A stretch of DNA of 22,884 nucleotides from Sabulitectum sp036743055 (GTDB taxonomy: Bacteria; Fermentibacterota; Fermentibacteria; Fermentibacterales; JCC-6): contig DAINQE010000042.1 of NCBI GenBank assembly GCA_036743055.1, positions 1-22,884 on the forward strand, given 5' to 3'. The translations under genes were made by a program, and so were the position numbers. Within the stretch, counting starts at the first letter, position 1, and every line of letters starts with the position of its first letter. Below, in pieces: positions 6,957 through 15,077 of the stretch. The notes under the pieces were generated by a model. The model had not been told where the DNA came from. It was given only the letters and a program-made list of their open reading frames with translations, and did no database searches.

Positions 6957-8317
6957 AAAGGATACTGTTCGTCTTTCCGGAAACCAGGTATCCATCGGGA
7001 CAGCCAAGCCTTGGAATAGCCATGCTCTCGGCTGTGGCAAGGAGAGCGGGAGCGGATACGGCGCTCTGCGACATGTCCTTCCAGGCAAGTCCATTCGAGC
7101 ATCTTGCGGCCATGCTGAAGGAGTTCCAGCCGGATGCGGTTTCCATAACCGTGGTCACCCCCCAGATCCAGGCGGTGCTCCAGGCGGTCCCCGTGGTCAG
7201 GGAGCACGCTCCAGGGGCGTATCTCATGATAGGAGGACCCCACGCAACGGTCCTTCCCGAAGAAACTCTCAGCACCACAGGAGCAGACCTCGTCTATTCC
7301 GGCGAAGGCGAACGGGCAATGGAACTCATCGTTTCCGGCCAGGATCCCGAAGGTATCCCGGGGGCATGTCTCATGATGGATGGAAAGCCCCACCTGGTTC
7401 CCGGCAGGCTTCTGGTTGAGGACCTGGACTCCCTTCCCCTTCCTGACAGGTCGATCTTCGATATGAACCGCTACTTCGACACATGGTACTCCATGGACAG
7501 GGTAGACCCTTCCTTGAAGGGAACCACCATAATGGGCACCAGGGGCTGCCCCTACAGGTGCACGTTCTGCCAGCCGACCCTCTCCGAGATATTCGGGAAG
7601 AAAATGCGGAAGCGTTCGCCCGGGTCGATCATCGCCGAACTGAAGCATCTGAAGGAAACGTATTCGATCGACGCCTTCATGTTCGAGGATTCCACTTTCA
7701 TAGTGGACCACGCATGGGTGAAGGAGATCTGCGCTGGAATGATACGGTGTGACCTGGGCCTCAGGTGGTGCTGCAACGTAAGGGCGGACCTTCTCACCGA
7801 GGACCTTCTCGACGCCATGGTGGAAGCGGGTCTGTCAAAGGTGAACATGGGCGTTGAATCAGCTTCCCAGCGCGTTCTGGACGATATTTACCATAAAGAC
7901 ATCACCGTTGATGGGGTCCGCAGGGCCCTGCGGATGTGCAGGTCGAGGGGTCTTTTCGTACAGGGATACTTCATGCTCGGGGCTCCCGGCGAAACCATCG
8001 ACGAGATGAAGAAGACAATTTCATTCGCCGCGTCGGAACCCTTCGACGACGCCCTTTTCGACATAACGACCCCGTTCCCGCACACGGGCCTCTGGGAAAT
8101 GTCCAAAGAGCTGATAGTCGCGGACTATTCGGATTTCGACTGTTTCCACAAAAGCGTCTACAGACTCGACGGCATCACCCCGGAAGAGATAGAGAAACTG
8201 AAGAGGAATGCGTTCTGGAAGTTCTACGCCCACCCGGCGCGGATACTCCGAACGCTGCGCACCGTTCTCGGACCAAGGAACTTCAGAAGAACGCTGCTTA
8301 AGGTAAGGAGAGTATGA
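6944..8317 (+). CDS. B12-binding domain radical SAM enzyme (second of three)
   Basis: This 457-residue protein has an N-terminal B12-binding domain (about 1-155; RILFVFPETRYP, MIGGPHATVLPEE, LVYSGEGERAME), the linker EDLDSLPLPDRSIF (159-172) and a radical SAM barrel with C202-PYR-C206-TF-C209. Barrel motifs include GVESASQ and MLGAPGET. The C-terminus is strongly basic (FYAHPARILRTLRTV) and could lie along the membrane. It should bind a 4Fe-4S cluster, S-adenosylmethionine and cobalamin; the reaction is unknown, methylation or sugar/lipid rearrangement being usual for the class. The ATG at 6944 has GGAAAGGATGG just upstream and overlaps the preceding GT-C gene by 13 bases. The stop overlaps the deacetylase gene as ATGA, so the two products are probably made in step. 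Confidence 0.88.
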   Translation: MRPLKRILFVFPETRYPSGQPSLGIAMLSAVARRAGADTALCDMSFQASPFEHLAAMLKEFQPDAVSITVVTPQIQAVLQAVPVVREHAPGAYLMIGGPHATVLPEETLSTTGADLVYSGEGERAMELIVSGQDPEGIPGACLMMDGKPHLVPGRLLVEDLDSLPLPDRSIFDMNRYFDTWYSMDRVDPSLKGTTIMGTRGCPYRCTFCQPTLSEIFGKKMRKRSPGSIIAELKHLKETYSIDAFMFEDSTFIVDHAWVKEICAGMIRCDLGLRWCCNVRADLLTEDLLDAMVEAGLSKVNMGVESASQRVLDDIYHKDITVDGVRRALRMCRSRGLFVQGYFMLGAPGETIDEMKKTISFAASEPFDDALFDITTPFPHTGLWEMSKELIVADYSDFDCFHKSVYRLDGITPEEIEKLKRNAFWKFYAHPARILRTLRTVLGPRNFRRTLLKVRRV

Positions 8318-9045
8318 GAGAGATAACCGTAACCATAGATGACGGTGGGATGCATCAAGCCGTTAACGAGGCCATACGGCGCTGCATGCCCTCCGGCAAC
8401 GTGAACAGGGTCAGCGTGATGGCCACCGGCGAGCACCTCGAGGAGGCTGTTGCACTGGCCATGGCGGGAGGGCTCAGGCTTTCCGCTCATCTCGACTGCT
8501 GCCAGGGCCCTTTCCTTCTGGAAGAGAGTGATTTTCCAGATTCGTTCGCCTCCTGGCTGAAGGCCGGAGCGGACCTTGCGGAAAGGGTACGCAACGAATG
8601 GTCCGCCCAGATCGAGAGGATACTCGCCACAGGCGGAGTGGTCACCGCTCTGGACAGCCACAGACACCTGCATCACGTCCCCGCCCTTCAGGATGTAATT
8701 ACATCCCTTGCCCGGAAGTACGGGGTCAGAACCCTGAGGACAGCCGTGCTGCCTGACAAACTCATGCGGTTTCCTTCAGGACTGAAGCTCAACTCGCTGG
8801 GTGAGGGTCTTCGGACCGCCCTGGCGGAAAAGGGGCTGGTAACCACAGACCGCATGCTTGGATTCGGAAGGTCCGGCCGGATAAACGCGAAATACCTTGG
8901 CAAGTACTCCAGCGCCTGTTCGCAGGGTGCGACGGAAGTCGTGATGCACCCTGCAACGGAAGAGGTCTGGTCCGCTGGACAGCCCGGCGAGCTGGAGCTG
9001 ATCATGTCCGACTGGTTCGGTGAGTGGTGCAGAGGAAAGGCCTAG
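8314..9045 (+). CDS. YdjC/ChbG/HpnK-type carbohydrate deacetylase
   Basis: This 243-residue protein matches the YdjC family, metal-dependent deacetylases that remove the N-acetyl group from amino sugars. The metal and catalytic residues are in place: IDDGG (D9, D10), SAHLD (H59), LDSHRHLHHVP (D114, H116, H118) and VVMHPAT (H212). Family members include ChbG, acting on chitobiose, and HpnK, which deacetylates the N-acetylglucosaminyl head group in hopanoid synthesis. No export signal is present, so it acts in the cytoplasm, likely on a lipid-linked amino sugar. The start overlaps the stop of the second radical SAM gene (ATGA) with AAGGAGA just upstream. The 3' end overlaps the next GT-C gene by 22 bases. 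The setting between glycosyltransferases and radical SAM genes favours a HpnK-like role. Confidence 0.85.
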   Translation: MREITVTIDDGGMHQAVNEAIRRCMPSGNVNRVSVMATGEHLEEAVALAMAGGLRLSAHLDCCQGPFLLEESDFPDSFASWLKAGADLAERVRNEWSAQIERILATGGVVTALDSHRHLHHVPALQDVITSLARKYGVRTLRTAVLPDKLMRFPSGLKLNSLGEGLRTALAEKGLVTTDRMLGFGRSGRINAKYLGKYSSACSQGATEVVMHPATEEVWSAGQPGELELIMSDWFGEWCRGKA

Positions 9046-10358
9046 ACGCCGGGATCCTGCTGCTGGCGCTGCTGGCAAGGCTGGCGGTGCTTTACCTGGC
9101 CCTTTCGGGATTCTTCCTGGTCGGTGAAGGAGAGGTTCAGGCGAATCTTGCGGAGAACATTCTCTCCGGCAGGGGTTTCATGCTCTCCCAGTCGATGATG
9201 TCCAATCCGGATCCAAGAAGGGACGCAGCCCTGGAGTTCTTCAGGGAAACCGGGGGGTTCTACGGGGCACTGATCCCGGAGAGACCAACCACCTTCCTTG
9301 TGCCGGGCTACGCCATTTTCGAGGCGTTCATTTTCATGCTCACCGAACCCGGGAACCTGAATGCCGTGGTAACCGTTCAGCTCCTGCTTGGGGTGCTTAC
9401 GGTTTTCGCCGGCATGAGGCTTGCATCCAGGTTCCTCACCGGAAGGTGGTATGCCGCCGCGGGCCTCCTCCTCGCCCTTGATCCCTTCCAGATGTACTAC
9501 GAGGCAATACCGGCCACTCAGGCTCTCTTCTCACTTCTGTTCGTTTCCGGCCTTTTGCTGTCCATGAGGTTCCTGGAAAGCCCCGGCCTGCTGAGAGGTG
9601 CTCTGGCAGGTCTTATGTGGGCGATTACCTTCATGGTCCGCCCGGCTGCCCTTCCAATGGCTCTCTGGCTTGTGGCGGTCTGCATGTTCTCAGGAAGGTT
9701 CTCCCCGGGGAAGCTGGCATCCGCCGGGCTTCTTATAGCGGTGTTCTTCGGTTCATTGGTTCCATGGATGGCCAGGAATGAGAGAACGATGGGCAGATGG
9801 CAGCTTCTCCCACTTCAGGGGGGGGTTCAGATGTGGGAATATAACGGCCGGATATTCACGGATCACTTCGTCGATGAGCAGGAGGGCGCCAGGCTTCTCT
9901 ATCAGCCTGTGCGTAACGTCTGGCTGGGAAGGCTGAACAAGCCGGAACTGGCCGAGTTCCCCGCCTTCCAGGGCCAGGGAGAGTTTTACCGGGACAGCGT
10001 GCTTAATCAGAGTCAAAGGGAGTTCCTTCTTGCTAACCCACTGGTATTCCTGCACCTGTCCGCATGCAGGTTCGTGGAGTTCTTCAAGCCCTTTCCCCTG
10101 AATGATTTTTCGCTGGCGCATACCGTTCTTGGCATCCTGTCATTCTTCTGGGTGGGGGTGTTCTTCGGCGCGGGAAGCATCAGACTCCTCAAGTTCGGAA
10201 GTCAAGGCATTTTCCTCGCCGGGGTGATCGCCGGGTACATACTGATGCACCTGCTCACCGCATCTGGAACTCCCCACAGGGTGGCCCTGGATCCGCCGCT
10301 GTTCATCGCGTCCCTGGTCGGGCTGAGGTATTGCGTCGCGAGGGCGCGGAAGGCATGA
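9024..10358 (+). CDS. GT-C family glycosyltransferase (PMT/ArnT-like), second of a pair
   Basis: This 444-residue polytopic membrane protein has the same plan as the product of 5646-6956: first helix (about 9-33), an extracytoplasmic loop with GEGEVQANLAENILSGRG (E35 and E37 as candidate catalytic acids), PGYAIFEAFIF near 94-104, then several helices and a soluble segment. That segment contains REFLLANP, matching REFMLRNP in the paralogue. Sugar transfer from a polyprenyl-phosphate donor is the expected reaction. The start is uncertain: GTG at 9024 or GTG at 9027, both inside the deacetylase gene and with only a weak ribosome binding site, so translation probably depends on reading of the upstream gene. 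The stop overlaps the GT9 gene as ATGA. Confidence 0.72.
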   Translation: MVQRKGLDAGILLLALLARLAVLYLALSGFFLVGEGEVQANLAENILSGRGFMLSQSMMSNPDPRRDAALEFFRETGGFYGALIPERPTTFLVPGYAIFEAFIFMLTEPGNLNAVVTVQLLLGVLTVFAGMRLASRFLTGRWYAAAGLLLALDPFQMYYEAIPATQALFSLLFVSGLLLSMRFLESPGLLRGALAGLMWAITFMVRPAALPMALWLVAVCMFSGRFSPGKLASAGLLIAVFFGSLVPWMARNERTMGRWQLLPLQGGVQMWEYNGRIFTDHFVDEQEGARLLYQPVRNVWLGRLNKPELAEFPAFQGQGEFYRDSVLNQSQREFLLANPLVFLHLSACRFVEFFKPFPLNDFSLAHTVLGILSFFWVGVFFGAGSIRLLKFGSQGIFLAGVIAGYILMHLLTASGTPHRVALDPPLFIASLVGLRYCVARARKA

Positions 10359-11299
10359 GGATCCTTGCGGTGAAGACCCACGCCTTCGGAGACGCTCTGC
10401 TCACCACACCGGCGGTCAGGGGTCTGATCCAGGCGGGGCATTCCGTCACCGTGGTTGCCGGTCCCTCTTCCGCCGCTGTCTGGGAAAGGTTCCCAGGACT
10501 TGAAGGAGTAATGGTCTCCCCGGCGCCTTGTGGTTTCGTCAGGCTTTTCCGCTGGTCCGTGGCCAACAGGAAGGCCGGTTTCCAGAAGGCGATCCATTTC
10601 GGTTCATCGAGGAAAGCCGCGGTGTGGACCAGATTCATGGCCGGATGCCCGGTGGTCAGCGGATCGGACCCTTCGGTGGGTTTTGGCCTCGTGGAACCGG
10701 CGGCGGCGGACTACTGCCGTATAGCGGGGGTGACGGCAGGTGATCTGAAGCCTGTGTTCCCGGTAAGCGAAAGGGAGTCGGCGTTCGCCGATCAGCTCAT
10801 TGACGGATCTCCCTGCGCCGTTCTGGCTCCCGGTGGAGGCAGGAACCCCAGGGAGTTCGTTCCGGAGAAGCGCTGGCCCATGGAGAGATGGAACTCTGTT
10901 TCGTCAATGCTTATGTCCAGGGGCATGAGGGTCTTCGTGGTGGGCGGCCCGGAGGATGCAGAAGACATATCCGGTGTTCCCGGCATCCATCTGGCGGGAA
11001 AACTCACATGGGGTCAGACAGCCGCGCTCATCGCTGGAGCTGAGCTTTTCTTCGGCAATGACAGCGGGCCGGCCCACCTTGCTGTTTCGGCGTCGGTTCC
11101 AGCTGTTGTACTCTTTGGGCCCACCAAGCCCGGTGCGCTTTACCCCCAGGGCTCCATAGTGCCCGTTGCATCCCGGGCAGGTTGTTCGCCATGCTACTCC
11201 AACAGCGTTTTCCCGGGGTGTTCCCGGGGCAGGAGCTGCATGGAGGATATCTCCGTGGAAACAGTAATGAATACCATCGAAGGGATCCTTTCCAGATGA
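10355..11299 (+). CDS. Glycosyltransferase family 9 (heptosyltransferase-like)
   Basis: This 314-residue protein has the two Rossmann domains of GT9 (GT-B fold), the family of the heptosyltransferases WaaC, WaaF and WaaQ. D13 in FGDALLTTPA matches the catalytic acid of WaaC. LAPGGGRNPREF (157-168) and EKRWPMERW (171-179) are the usual middle motifs. FFGNDSGPAHLA (232-243) followed by LFGPT is the family signature for the nucleotide-sugar site. The Cys-rich tail C277, C280, C289, C295 (FPGCSRGRSCMEDIS) is also typical. It should add a sugar to a lipid-linked acceptor on the cytoplasmic face; whether the sugar is a heptose cannot be told. ATG at 10355 overlaps the upstream stop (ATGA) and places the first strand correctly; an earlier in-frame start at 10331 adds only an arginine/glutamate stretch. 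Confidence 0.9.
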   Translation: MRILAVKTHAFGDALLTTPAVRGLIQAGHSVTVVAGPSSAAVWERFPGLEGVMVSPAPCGFVRLFRWSVANRKAGFQKAIHFGSSRKAAVWTRFMAGCPVVSGSDPSVGFGLVEPAAADYCRIAGVTAGDLKPVFPVSERESAFADQLIDGSPCAVLAPGGGRNPREFVPEKRWPMERWNSVSSMLMSRGMRVFVVGGPEDAEDISGVPGIHLAGKLTWGQTAALIAGAELFFGNDSGPAHLAVSASVPAVVLFGPTKPGALYPQGSIVPVASRAGCSPCYSNSVFPGCSRGRSCMEDISVETVMNTIEGILSR

Positions 11300-12747
11300 A
11301 GATAACCGCTCTGAACCCGCCGTTCCTTCCCCACTTCAGCCGGGGGCAGAGAAGCCCGGCGGTAACCCGCAGCGGAACGCTCTATTATCCAATCTGGCTC
11401 TCATATGCCGTGGGAGCCCTGGAGCAGGCCGGGCATGAGGTTCAGTTCATCGACTCTCCCGCCATGGGCCTGGGCACCGATGAGACCATCGCCAGGATAG
11501 ACGGGTTCGCCCCGGACCTGGTGGTGATCGAAACCTCCACACCGTCCATAATCAGCGACGTCCGAACCGCTGATGTGCTGGCTTCGGATGGCCGGCCGGT
11601 CTTTCTGGTGGGAACCCATCCTTCCGCTCTACCGGAGGAAACCATCCTTCTCGGGGAACGATTCGCCGGCTTGGTCGTCGGCGAGTACGAGAAACCGCTA
11701 CTGGCGGTTGCCCGGGCACTATCGGAATCACTTCCACTGGCGGGAATCCCAGGTACCGCCGTGAGGGAACCTTCCGGAAAGGGCGTCACGGTGACCCCTG
11801 CAGACGGGTACCTGACAGATCTGGATTCACTTCCCTTCGTGAGTTCCGTTTACGCCAGACACCTTCCCGTGGAGAAGTACAACAACCCCAACGCCCTCCA
11901 TCCCCAGGTGATGATCATGGGGGGAAGGGGCTGTCCCAACATGTGCACCTTCTGCGTGTTCCCGCAGACCCTCACCGGAAGGGCTTACAGAAGCAGATCA
12001 GCCTCGGATGTGGTGGAAGAGATGCTTTGGGTACAGGAGAACATGCCCCAGGTGCGGGCCGTGTTCTTCGAGGACGACACCATAGCAGCGGACCCCGGCA
12101 GGCTGCGGGCACTGGCCGACGAGATGCTGAACAGAGGGGTCAGCATATCATGGACATGCAACATGAGGGCTTCGGTGGACCTGGACACCCTTAAGCTGTG
12201 CCGGAAGGCCGGTCTAAGGTCGGTCTGCGTGGGTTTCGAGAGCGGGTCTGACCAGGTTCTCCAGGCAATGAGAAAGGGCATATCCACCCAACGGATGAGA
12301 CAGTTCGCCGGTGATGCTTCCAGGGCAGGGATCCTTGTGCACGGCTGCTTCCTCTTCGGAATACCCGGAGAGACAAGGATGACCGCTGAGACAACGCTGG
12401 ATTTCGCCCTCTCCCTCAAGCTGGACACTGCGCAGTTCTACCCGCTCATGGTCTACCCTGGAACGGAAGCATACGCAAGCGTGAGCAGGGAGGGCCTTCT
12501 GACAGCCTCAAGCTGGCGCGACTGGCTGAAGGAGGACGGCACCCATGCCTGCGTGGTGAGAACCCCCGACATGACCCCTGAACAGCTGGTGGAGTTCTGT
12601 GACCATGCCAGAAGAAGGTTCTACCTCAGGCCGGCCTACATTATCAGGAAGGCATGGAGAAGCCTCTTCGACCGCGACGAGAGGCACAGGACATTCATGG
12701 CGTTCAGGACCTTCAGGAAGCATCTTTTCCGGCGGCACAATGGCTGA
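11296..12747 (+). CDS. B12-binding domain radical SAM enzyme, HpnJ-like (third of three)
   Basis: This 483-residue protein has a B12-binding domain (about 1-165), the linker TDLDSLPFVSSVYA (174-187) and a radical SAM barrel with C213-PNM-C217-TF-C220. From family knowledge, the start MKITALNPPF, the YYPIWLSYAVGALEQAG segment and the motif FPQTLTGRAYRSRS after the cluster resemble HpnJ. HpnJ is the radical SAM protein linked to the cyclitol ether head group of bacteriohopanepolyols. Later motifs are GFESGSDQ and LFGIPGET. The C-terminus (RRRFYLRPAYIIRKAW) is basic and aromatic, suited to membrane contact. ATG at 11296 overlaps the GT9 stop (ATGA); the longer reading from 11182 lies wholly in the GT9 gene. 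The 3' end overlaps the GT2 gene by eight bases. The true substrate is unknown. Confidence 0.85.
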   Translation: MKITALNPPFLPHFSRGQRSPAVTRSGTLYYPIWLSYAVGALEQAGHEVQFIDSPAMGLGTDETIARIDGFAPDLVVIETSTPSIISDVRTADVLASDGRPVFLVGTHPSALPEETILLGERFAGLVVGEYEKPLLAVARALSESLPLAGIPGTAVREPSGKGVTVTPADGYLTDLDSLPFVSSVYARHLPVEKYNNPNALHPQVMIMGGRGCPNMCTFCVFPQTLTGRAYRSRSASDVVEEMLWVQENMPQVRAVFFEDDTIAADPGRLRALADEMLNRGVSISWTCNMRASVDLDTLKLCRKAGLRSVCVGFESGSDQVLQAMRKGISTQRMRQFAGDASRAGILVHGCFLFGIPGETRMTAETTLDFALSLKLDTAQFYPLMVYPGTEAYASVSREGLLTASSWRDWLKEDGTHACVVRTPDMTPEQLVEFCDHARRRFYLRPAYIIRKAWRSLFDRDERHRTFMAFRTFRKHLFRRHNG

Positions 12748-13702
12748 AGCAGCGGTGGTGATACCCTTCAGGGGGGAGTGGGAGAGCCTTCTTCCCCTCC
12801 TTCGGGCGCTGCGGAGGCAGAGTGCCCGGGGCAGTTTCGTTACCGTTCTCAGCGTTGATGGAGCAGGGATACCTCCAGGGGAGGTCTCCTCGCTGGCGGA
12901 CATGGTGGTGAACGGGCCCCAGTCAGGACCGGCTGCGGCCAGGAACAGGGGCTGGAGGGCCGTGGAAGCGCCTTTCGTTCTCTTCACCGACGGTGACTGC
13001 ATTCCGGATGATGACTGGGTGGAGAAGATGCTCGCAGGGCTGCGGGGTGAGTACCAGGGGATCAAGGGAGTATATTCCCGGGGCGGTTCCAGGATGATAC
13101 AGCGCCTTGCACAGGTGGAGTTCAGCGAGAGGTATCGCATAATGGCCCGCAGGGAATCCATATGCCTTGCCGACACCTATGCCGCAGGATTCAGAAGGGA
13201 ATGGCTGGAGAGGCTTGACGGTTTCGATGAAGCCTTTCCGTTCCCGGAGCACGAGGATGTGGATCTTTCCTGGAGGCTGATCCGCGCCGGTGGAAGGATC
13301 GGCTTCCTTCCGGAAGCCAGGGTTGCCCATGTCCACAGAAAAAGCTGGATCGATTACTTCAGGCTCAAGCTGCGCAGGGGGAAATGGAGGATCATTCTTC
13401 TGAAAAGGTTCCCTGAGATGGCGGTCGACGACGGCTATACGCCCCAGACCATGAAGGTTCAGATCTCCCTGGTCCCCGTCCTCATGGTCTCCGTACTGCT
13501 TCTGCCCATCAATCCGTGGCCCTTTGCTGCAGCGGCATTCCTCTTCCTGCTGTCATGTATTCCACTTGCGAGAGTTGCTTCGTCCACGGACCCCGGCACA
13601 CTTCCCCTGGTTCCCGTGTTCGCGTTCTGGCGGGGGTGCGCCCTGTTTGCCGGAGCCCTGGCAGGAGTGATGGAGCGGAGGCGAACTTGTTCGCGCCAAT
13701 AA
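12740..13702 (+). CDS. Family 2 glycosyltransferase with C-terminal membrane helices
   Basis: This 320-residue protein has a GT-A fold domain (1-215): VVIPFRGEW at the first strand, GPAAARNRGW (63-72), the metal-binding DGD at 84-86 in LFTDGDCIPDDDW, and HEDVDLSWRL (171-180) as the catalytic-base region. After a basic stretch come two or three hydrophobic segments (about 243-275 and 290-312) that anchor it to the inner membrane. It should transfer a nucleotide-activated sugar to a lipid-linked acceptor; HpnI, a GT2 of hopanoid synthesis, has a comparable layout, but I cannot claim orthology. ATG at 12740 lies within the last codons of the radical SAM gene and starts directly at the domain; longer frames upstream add low-complexity residues. 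The gene overlaps the next one by 16 bases. Confidence 0.85.
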   Translation: MAEAAVVIPFRGEWESLLPLLRALRRQSARGSFVTVLSVDGAGIPPGEVSSLADMVVNGPQSGPAAARNRGWRAVEAPFVLFTDGDCIPDDDWVEKMLAGLRGEYQGIKGVYSRGGSRMIQRLAQVEFSERYRIMARRESICLADTYAAGFRREWLERLDGFDEAFPFPEHEDVDLSWRLIRAGGRIGFLPEARVAHVHRKSWIDYFRLKLRRGKWRIILLKRFPEMAVDDGYTPQTMKVQISLVPVLMVSVLLLPINPWPFAAAAFLFLLSCIPLARVASSTDPGTLPLVPVFAFWRGCALFAGALAGVMERRRTCSRQ

Positions 13703-15075
13703 GGAAACAGCAGCGGATACTCATGGCCTTCACAGTGGCCGCAGACATGTTGACCGTGCCGGTCTCCCTTCTCCTGACGTGGTTCCTCAGGACTCAGCCT
13801 TTCAGAGGATACCTCCCGTCCTTTGCCCATACCTTCGACACGTACCTGGAAGCCCTCCCTTTCCTTGTCTTCATCTGGGTAGCCTCCTGGTGGGCGGCGG
13901 GGCTTTACTCCATCTCGTCACAGACAGGTCCCTTCGCTGGAATTACAAGGAGGATCAGGGGGGCGTTCTATCTTGCAGTCTCCATCATGGCGGTGAGCTA
14001 TCTGGTCAAGATGGACTACTCCAGGGTGATGCTTCTCATGTTCATTCTCGTTTCAGTACCGATGAACATCATTTTCAGGGCAGTACTTGGAAAGCTGGCA
14101 TTCCTTGTCGCTCCGTTCAAGACCGCCCCCTCCACGCTGATAATAGGCTCAGGCGAGTTCGCGGAGAGGGTCATCCGTTCACTTGGTCGACTTCCGGAAC
14201 CCAGGCACAGGATAAGGGGGGTACTCACCGAGACCGACGCCGGCCTTCACAGCATATCAGGGGTGAAGGTGATCGGAACCGCAAACGATCTGCCCAGGCT
14301 TGCCGAGAGCCTTTCCATCGACGAGGTATTCTTCGCCAGCGGTTCCATGAGCCGTTCGGAGATGCTCAGGCTGGTGAACGCCGTGGACAAGGACGACATA
14401 GTCTACATGCTGGTTACCGACCTCTTCGAGATCGCCACCGGCATAGCGGACCTGAACAGCCTTTCCAGGATCCCTGTGGTGGAACTCGGCTCCGGTGGAA
14501 GGAGCGGTTTTTACGCCTTCGTGAAGAGAGCCTCCGACCTTTTCCTGTCCGCAGCGCTCATCGTGGCCCTCTCCCCGCTGATGGCGGTCATCTGGCTGGT
14601 ACTGGCCGTCACGGGCAAGGGTTCTCCCATCTTCAGGCAGCGCAGGGTCGGCCGTCACGGCCATCCATTCATCCTCTACAAGTTCAGGACCATGAAGCCC
14701 GAGGCGGACGAGTACGAAGTCGCTCCGATGGAGAGGGACGACCCAAGGATAACCACCATGGGCAGGTTCCTCAGAAGGACCAGCCTGGACGAACTTCCCC
14801 AGCTTTTCAACGTTCTCAGGGGGTCGATGAGCATGGTGGGTCCACGGCCGGAGATGGATTTCATAGTGAAGGACTACAATGCCTGGCAGCGGAGGAGGCT
14901 GGATGTGAAACCCGGTATCACCGGCCTCTGGCAGATCATGGGAAGGAAGGACCTGCCCCTTCACGAGAACCTGGAGTATGATTTCTACTACATGAGGAAC
15001 CAGTCACTGATGCTTGACCTGGCCATCCTGGCCAGGACCCTGGTAACGGTTTTCAAAGGAAGGGGCGCATACTGA
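13687..15075 (+). CDS. Polyprenyl-phosphate glycosylphosphotransferase (WcaJ/WbaP type)
   Basis: This 462-residue enzyme moves a sugar-1-phosphate from a nucleotide sugar to undecaprenyl phosphate, starting a polysaccharide unit. The N-terminus has four membrane segments (about 10-34, 55-75, 93-107, 112-142). A Rossmann-like CoA-binding-type domain follows (about 148-255; LIIGSGEFAERV). The C-terminal bacterial sugar transferase domain (278-462) has GSPIFRQRRVGRHG, ILYKFRTMKPEAD, RRTSLDELPQLFNV with the catalytic D368-E369 pair, SMVGPRPE, PGITGLWQI and the final DLAILARTLVTVFKGRGAY. TTG at 13687 is chosen because GGAGCGGAGG lies just upstream and the remainder matches family length; it overlaps the GT2 gene by 16 bases. 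The sugar (hexose or HexNAc) cannot be predicted. Confidence 0.92.
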   Translation: MFAPIRKQQRILMAFTVAADMLTVPVSLLLTWFLRTQPFRGYLPSFAHTFDTYLEALPFLVFIWVASWWAAGLYSISSQTGPFAGITRRIRGAFYLAVSIMAVSYLVKMDYSRVMLLMFILVSVPMNIIFRAVLGKLAFLVAPFKTAPSTLIIGSGEFAERVIRSLGRLPEPRHRIRGVLTETDAGLHSISGVKVIGTANDLPRLAESLSIDEVFFASGSMSRSEMLRLVNAVDKDDIVYMLVTDLFEIATGIADLNSLSRIPVVELGSGGRSGFYAFVKRASDLFLSAALIVALSPLMAVIWLVLAVTGKGSPIFRQRRVGRHGHPFILYKFRTMKPEADEYEVAPMERDDPRITTMGRFLRRTSLDELPQLFNVLRGSMSMVGPRPEMDFIVKDYNAWQRRRLDVKPGITGLWQIMGRKDLPLHENLEYDFYYMRNQSLMLDLAILARTLVTVFKGRGAY

Positions 15076-15077
15076 GC

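Noticed and set aside
5514..7711. Long minus-strand frames opposite the GT-C and radical SAM genes (5514-6191, 6399-7094, 6833-7711)
   Set aside because: Long antisense frames are expected in GC-rich DNA. Their translations lack domain motifs, and all lie opposite strongly supported genes.
4231..12747. The region as a canonical hopanoid locus
   Set aside because: No squalene-hopene cyclase, HpnH, HpnG or squalene synthesis genes are present; only a deacetylase and one radical SAM enzyme resemble hopanoid proteins.
13779..14981. Plus-strand frame of 400 codons inside the sugar transferase gene
   Set aside because: It is the out-of-phase shadow of a gene whose product matches the WcaJ/WbaP family over its full length; the shadow is Gly/Arg/His-rich with no domain.
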